Positions 60,001-64,000 of a stretch of DNA of 64,000 nt are shown here, piece after piece (the stretch's first letter is position 1; each line of letters starts with the position of its first letter). Position numbers and translations under genes: made by a program. The notes under the pieces were generated by a model. That model saw nothing but the letters and a program-made list of their open reading frames with translations. It ran no database searches and was not told the DNA's origin. Origin of the DNA: Rusavskia elegans (taxonomy: Eukaryota > Ascomycota > Lecanoromycetes > Teloschistales > Teloschistaceae); contig SAUG01000052.1 of NCBI GenBank assembly GCA_011316305.1, positions 186,001 through 250,000 of the forward strand, written 5' to 3'.

Positions 60001-61267
60001 AACTCGAGTAATTTCCGTATGATGACGTTGCACTCATAAAAATTCGACATCCTGTCGAAGTAGACGCCATGAGATGGATCTTTGTCGCCTCTTGGGCAGT
60101 GATGGCGCTGATAGACACAATAGTCATTGAAGGTGAGATGAGGTCTGATTGCGAGGTCATGTGCCCAACATTGCTGAGAGTCTGACCGAGGGGTTTAGTT
60201 ATGACTAGATCCAGGACGCCGTTACCTTTCAAGTGGAACGTGCGTATCGTCGATCTTGAGGAAAGCGTGTAGAGTAATCTCCGTGTGTCATCCATTATCA
60301 TCTGCATAACTGTCTCTTGCTGCGCTCGCTGACCGAAAAATGTAGCTGGTGTGAATGTCGAATAGCCCTTCTGAGTATGGTTAACCTTTGTGCAGCGATT
60401 CTGGAACCATCTTTCTTCTTGCTGGTACGTGAACTCGTAAACATCGTCCGAGAGTCTTCCAGAGAAGAAAACTCGTCCTGTCGAATCGGATCCCTCAATG
60501 ATGTTGACGTCCAGGCCTTTGACCGGAGCGGACATTTTCAGAGAATAAAGCGCGACTGATTGCCCCCCATGCGGCGCTGGTTGCGTCGATAGCCCAATGA
60601 TAATGATATCTGCTGTCGTTGCGACGACCAACAACCGAATTACCGCGGGTACAAATACACCCACTCTTGGTTTGACGAGTCTGACGGCGGTGATGGTGTG
60701 CGGCTGTTCCTCAAAACTCACCAAGTCTGGATTGGGATGAGTGTAATCCCACAGATAGAGAGCGTTGTCAATGGCGACCCAGGCATGGTTGAAATCGGCG
60801 AAAAGGCCCATGATGGTCGAGACCTGAGCCCGGTTGTATTGTTCGAAGATTCGATCTGGAATTGGATGCATTTTGGTTTTCTGGAACGGCGCCCATGCTG
60901 ATTGAGTGGTGACTTCATATTCCGATGATATGCCCTCTTCAGACAGCGTTAGCTAGGGTTCAGCATTCTGCCCACGGGACTCACGGCCAATGTAGCTATC
61001 CAGATCCGGATACTGCGACTCCTCGGATAGAGCTTCATTTACGGCTTTCGCTGCACGCTCGATGGGTGGGACGTCTTGAGTTTCTGACTTTTGTCCTTGC
61101 TGAACGGATTGGCCTTGTTGACTGAGCGCCTGGCTCTGCTGTTGGTTTCCATTCTGCTGTTGGGAGACCGAGTTGGGCTGGCGAGATTGAATAGATTGAA
61201 ACCTGCTGACTGCGGGTGTTTGAATATATGCGCCTGGTAAAGGCTTCTGAGGCGTTTGTATTGACAT
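57058..61267 (-). CDS. NUP170: nuclear pore inner-ring nucleoporin Nup170 (Nup155 family)
   Basis: Three exons (61267-60985, 60936-57722, 57669-57058) encode 1,369 residues, the normal length. Nup170/155 is a structural subunit of the inner ring of the nuclear pore. A Gln/Ser-rich N-terminal extension precedes the beta-propeller: ISSEYEVTTQSAWAPFQKTK, PIPDRIFEQYNRAQVSTIMG, WVAIDNALYLWDYTHP, AVRLVKPRVGVFVPAVIRLL and TSTGCRIFMSAT. The C-terminal two thirds is the alpha-helical solenoid (LVRSVWKAPVI, LNESLRLFKQVTGSLSMEQL, LYDWYLQENRSDRLLEVESP). Exon 3 supplies the conserved end (LFNTYCEPAFYFDLCILIYE). Both introns are about 50 bp. It diverges from AIM41. Confidence 0.96.
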
Positions 61268-61646
61268 GTTGATCTGGACAGGTGGAAATCGAGGAAGCTG
61301 AGCACTCAGAGCAGGTGATATGGATCATTGATCAGTCACGACGTATGTGAAGCACATTGGTAGACGGCGACAGTGTGCGAGAAGGATATGTAACGGCGAT
61401 AACGACAGATTTGCTCAAAAGAGGCAGTACTATTGAGACAGAGACATCCCATTGACCCACAGCTAAGGTGTTTTGAAAAGCGTCTCGCGTGAACAGCTCC
61501 AAAAATCATGCAGGGGTACGTGATAAGCTCAACGCTAATGCGCCACAGTCAAGAGCGGTTTTTATTGGATATTGAAGATTTCCCCTATGAACATTCAGCT
61601 GTCACTACTCGTGACCATCCTCCACGACTTCCATCTCAAGCTCGTC
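61268..61646. promoter_or_regulatory. divergent promoter region NUP170 / AIM41
   Basis: 379 bp between the start codons. An upstream in-frame ATG at 61572 could extend AIM41. No factor site recognised. Confidence 0.4.
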
Positions 61647-62316
61647 ATGATCAGTTCCAGAGCCCTCACACGGCCAGCTTCAAAATCCTGGCAATGTTGG
61701 CGGTGCTCCTTCTCAACTTCGCCAGCCTCGTACAAGTTTGATACGGGAGCCCCTCCATTGCTGGCCCAGCTTCGGACTGATATGAAAGAAGCATTGAAAG
61801 CAAAAGACAAAACCAGGTATGAACTATCTATTGCTATTGATTCGATTTTTGCACGCCAGAGGACTTACAGCGCTCTGAACCTCCAGGCTCAATGTGCTCA
61901 GAGGTATCTTGACAGAAACTACATCGCTCGAGAAGGAGTCGAAAGGCATTAAGACCAACAAACAACTCTACAAACTACTCCAGAAGCGTAAGAGTGCATC
62001 CTTGAATGCTGCAAAGGAGTTCCAGGCCGCCAACCGCGAAGACCTTACGGGAAAAGAGAATGAGCAGATCGCCATTTTGCAAGGGTACCTTAACGGTTTC
62101 GATACCATGACAGCAGATGAGGTTGTAGGGGCAATACGGGCCACCATCCAAGATTTCGAGACGGAAGGGGTGACTCCAAAAAGGGACAAAGTCCGAGCTA
62201 GACTCTCTCGCGGCGCCTTCGAAGATAAAATTCTAGACGAAGCTCTCGTTGCGAAGACGATCAATCGCATGGTGCACGAAGTCGCCCCATCCAAACCTAG
62301 CGCGGCGCAGGTGTAA
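61647..62316 (+). CDS. AIM41: mitochondrial YqeY/GatB-like protein Aim41
   Basis: Two exons (61647-61816, 61887-62316) encode 199 residues. Aim41 is the fungal mitochondrial member of the YqeY family, related to the tail domain of the GatB amidotransferase subunit; its exact role is unknown. The ATG at 61647 begins a typical presequence (MISSRALTRPASKSW) ending near CSFSTSPASYKF. The family domain follows: LLAQLRTDMKEALKAKDKTR spliced to LNVLRGILTETTSLEKESK, then KRKSASLNAAKEFQAANRED and ENEQIAILQGYLNGFDTMTA. The intron is 70 bp. Converges with the F-box gene. Confidence 0.92.
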
Positions 62317-62597
62317 CCAGGTACACACTGATCGCCAAAAATATAGATAACCGGGAAAGTAGAGAGCTCTTCATTGCAAGGAGCTGCGGACAGTGACAAA
62401 AGGCCCGCTACTGAGCCTTACTATGCGAAATCAATTTCCACTCCACCGATACCCTGGCTGCTTAATATCATGCCTTGCAGGAACAGACCGCATACAGAAA
62501 ATCCAATCAAGCTGCTGCACCATCGGATGTAGCAGCGGTGGCGAACGAGCCAAATATCATTGCCTTTCCATCGCTGCGACTCTCCAAGAGTGACTTC

Positions 62598-63620
62598 TCA
62601 ACGGCGAGGAGAAGATGTGTGGTGCTGATCAGAAGCTCTATTCCGAGTCAACAAGTTCAACAGTCGTACTTTGACTAGTACGTGGTGGCTCATGGTGTAA
62701 CATTGGTTCAGTGTGTGGTTCTGGAAGGTCACTTACCTTCAAGATCGAGTGAGTAGCTGATAGCTGGGTCTTCATCTCTATGTACCAACACTGATGCTTG
62801 CTCTCTCCACTTCTTCTCCTTCACCCGGACTTTCAGACCCATTGTTTTGCCCTGGTCTGCCCAGATCATCGAGCTTGATTGACCGTCTACCTTTTCCATT
62901 TGCTCCTCTGAGACGGACAATCTACTCTTCCTTGCCCTTTCATCGAGCCAGCCTCGCCAGACTCTCGGAGTCCTTTTGTCCACGACATCGATACAGCTCA
63001 GAAAGACGCCTCTGCGTGGACCGACTTGGACGAGGGCTGCAGTGATAGACAGCTGGGTGAAGAGTTCATGGACGTCGAGCGATATATTGTGTGTTACGAG
63101 GTCAAGCTGCCGCTCTTCGGCCGTCGAAGAGGAATCTTCGGCTACCGGATTCGTTCTTGAACCGAGTACATCGCCTGCTGGATGAGGACGACTGACTCTA
63201 GTGCCTACGTCGGCTCTCGTGGGCCGGAAATGGGAGTAGAGTTGTTTGAGCTGGCCCTTCTCGCCCGTGAGATGCTGATAAAGCTCGCCTTGGCCTTCCG
63301 TGTCATTGCTCAGACCTGGCGTGCCAAGGTAGTCGCAGAAGAGGTACGGTTCTGTGTATTGGGCCGATGGGTGGTAACATTCTAGGATGAGCTTCCGATC
63401 TTCCAAAGACGCGGCGACTAGTAGGCGCTGATGTACGAGCCGAAGGATGATGTTCTGGAAATGATGGGAGACTAATCTGAGTTGCAACAGTGACAAAGTT
63501 GGGATAGACTTCAAGATGTGGATCAAGAGCTGGGACAAGTCAATTCAGCGTCGGAATTTGGATTAATAGGTATGGTCGTGCCTCGTTTGGTAAGTCACCG
63601 AATGCAAGACCGATTGACAT
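62598..63620 (-). CDS. F-box protein
   Basis: Three exons (63620-63582, 63529-62737, 62674-62598) encode 302 residues. The N-terminus is an F-box (AFGDLPNELLIHILKSIPTL, then LLQLRLVSHHFQNIILRLVH), which binds Skp1 in SCF ubiquitin ligases. The motif is only continuous if a 52-bp intron with a GC donor (GAG/GCACGA...CCCAG) is removed; no GT donor gives the right phase. The rest has no repeats such as LRR or WD40 that would name the substrate, but contains SRLSVSEEQMEKVDGQSSSM and GLKVRVKEKKWREQASVLV. The last exon adds a short basic tail. Fungal F-box proteins of this general form are common and poorly characterised. Confidence 0.75.
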
Positions 63621-64000
63621 GATCTTTGGGCTTTTAAGCAATGCGAACCCTAAGTAATGAAGAACCCAACGGTGAATTAAAAGCTATACTTCGAAGATTT
63701 GGCCGTTGCTATTCACGGAAGCACCATTGGCGCCATTCCGTTTCCAGGATTGCCCCCTGCGGGATGACGTCGGCTTCAAACGGTCCATGTAGCTATTTAC
63801 TTCGATTTTAAATAATAGGCTTTTTTCAGATTTTCTTTTTTCAGATTTTTTTTCCCTACGACGATAGCGTAGCTTTAGATTTTATGATATTCGTTAGTAT
63901 CGGTAAATAAAACTAGGAAGTAAACTGTATTAGATATTAATTAGTAGAAAATAAAGTTCTATAGTCTAGTATAGATAATATAATAAACAATCATAGGATT
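63621..64000. other. AT-rich tail at the right edge
   Basis: From about 63,790 base composition falls sharply to mostly A and T, with TTTTTTCAGATTTT-type runs and TA-rich words, unlike the rest of the window. No coding frame. It could be the edge of a mutated (RIP-affected) repeat or simply an AT-rich spacer. Confidence 0.5.

Noticed and set aside
62475..62678. Plus-strand frame reading EQTAYRKSNQAAAPSDVAAV
   Set aside because: Looks protein-like, but it is antisense to the inferred last exon of the F-box gene, and I found no upstream exon with a start and donor.

Overview
The window is chromosomal DNA of a filamentous ascomycete fungus (Pezizomycotina; Dothideomycetes or Eurotiomycetes look most likely, but I cannot settle the class). 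The evidence is eukaryotic gene structure with many short introns (about 45-100 bp, usually GT...CTRAC...AG), dense genes on both strands without operons, and fungus-specific families: VIB-1/XprG (NDT80 fold), Arg2-type N-acetylglutamate synthase, Gvp36 BAR protein, Rot1, Pns1 and a Sch9 kinase. I found no prophage, CRISPR array, rRNA, convincing tRNA or intact transposon. All genes were assembled by hand from conserved protein blocks and splice sites, so exon boundaries are predictions.

Layout, left to right. 0-8 kb: 3' end of a gene cut by the window edge, the nuclear import receptor MTR10 (-), spliceosomal SmE (+), 5-formyltetrahydrofolate cyclo-ligase (-), the ER chaperone ROT1 (+) and a 67-residue membrane protein (-). 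8-20 kb: long-chain acyl-CoA synthetase (-), a decayed Rkm5-like methyltransferase pseudogene (+), SAGA subunit ADA2 (-), the kinase SCH9 (+) and glucose-6-phosphate isomerase (+). 20-35 kb: an uncharacterised secretory membrane protein (+), a DUF2415 WD40-like protein (-), mitochondrial Hsp70 SSC1 (+), BAR protein GVP36 (+), a two-PAS protein (+) and eIF3g (+). 35-44 kb: mitochondrial N-acetylglutamate synthase (-), a 3-hydroxyisobutyrate-dehydrogenase-like enzyme (+), then over 5 kb without a convincing gene. 44-55 kb: the NDT80-fold regulator vib-1 (+), a basic low-complexity fungal protein (+), ARV1 (+) and PNS1 (+). 55-64 kb: an EXPERA/TMEM97-like membrane protein (-), nucleoporin NUP170 (-), AIM41 (+), an F-box protein (-) and an AT-rich tail.

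Nearly all of this is conserved housekeeping and regulatory content. Divergent pairs sharing 320-560 bp upstream regions are common (MTR10/SME1, FAU1/ROT1, ADA2/SCH9, DUF2415/SSC1, ARG2/dehydrogenase, NUP170/AIM41). The unusual material is small scale: a methyltransferase gene broken by frameshifts, four introns that are multiples of three and lack stops (SME1, SSC1, the PAS gene, TIF35), one inferred GC-AG intron, very small exons, a long uORF-rich region before vib-1, and a few repeats. I did not see a clear undescribed multi-gene system.
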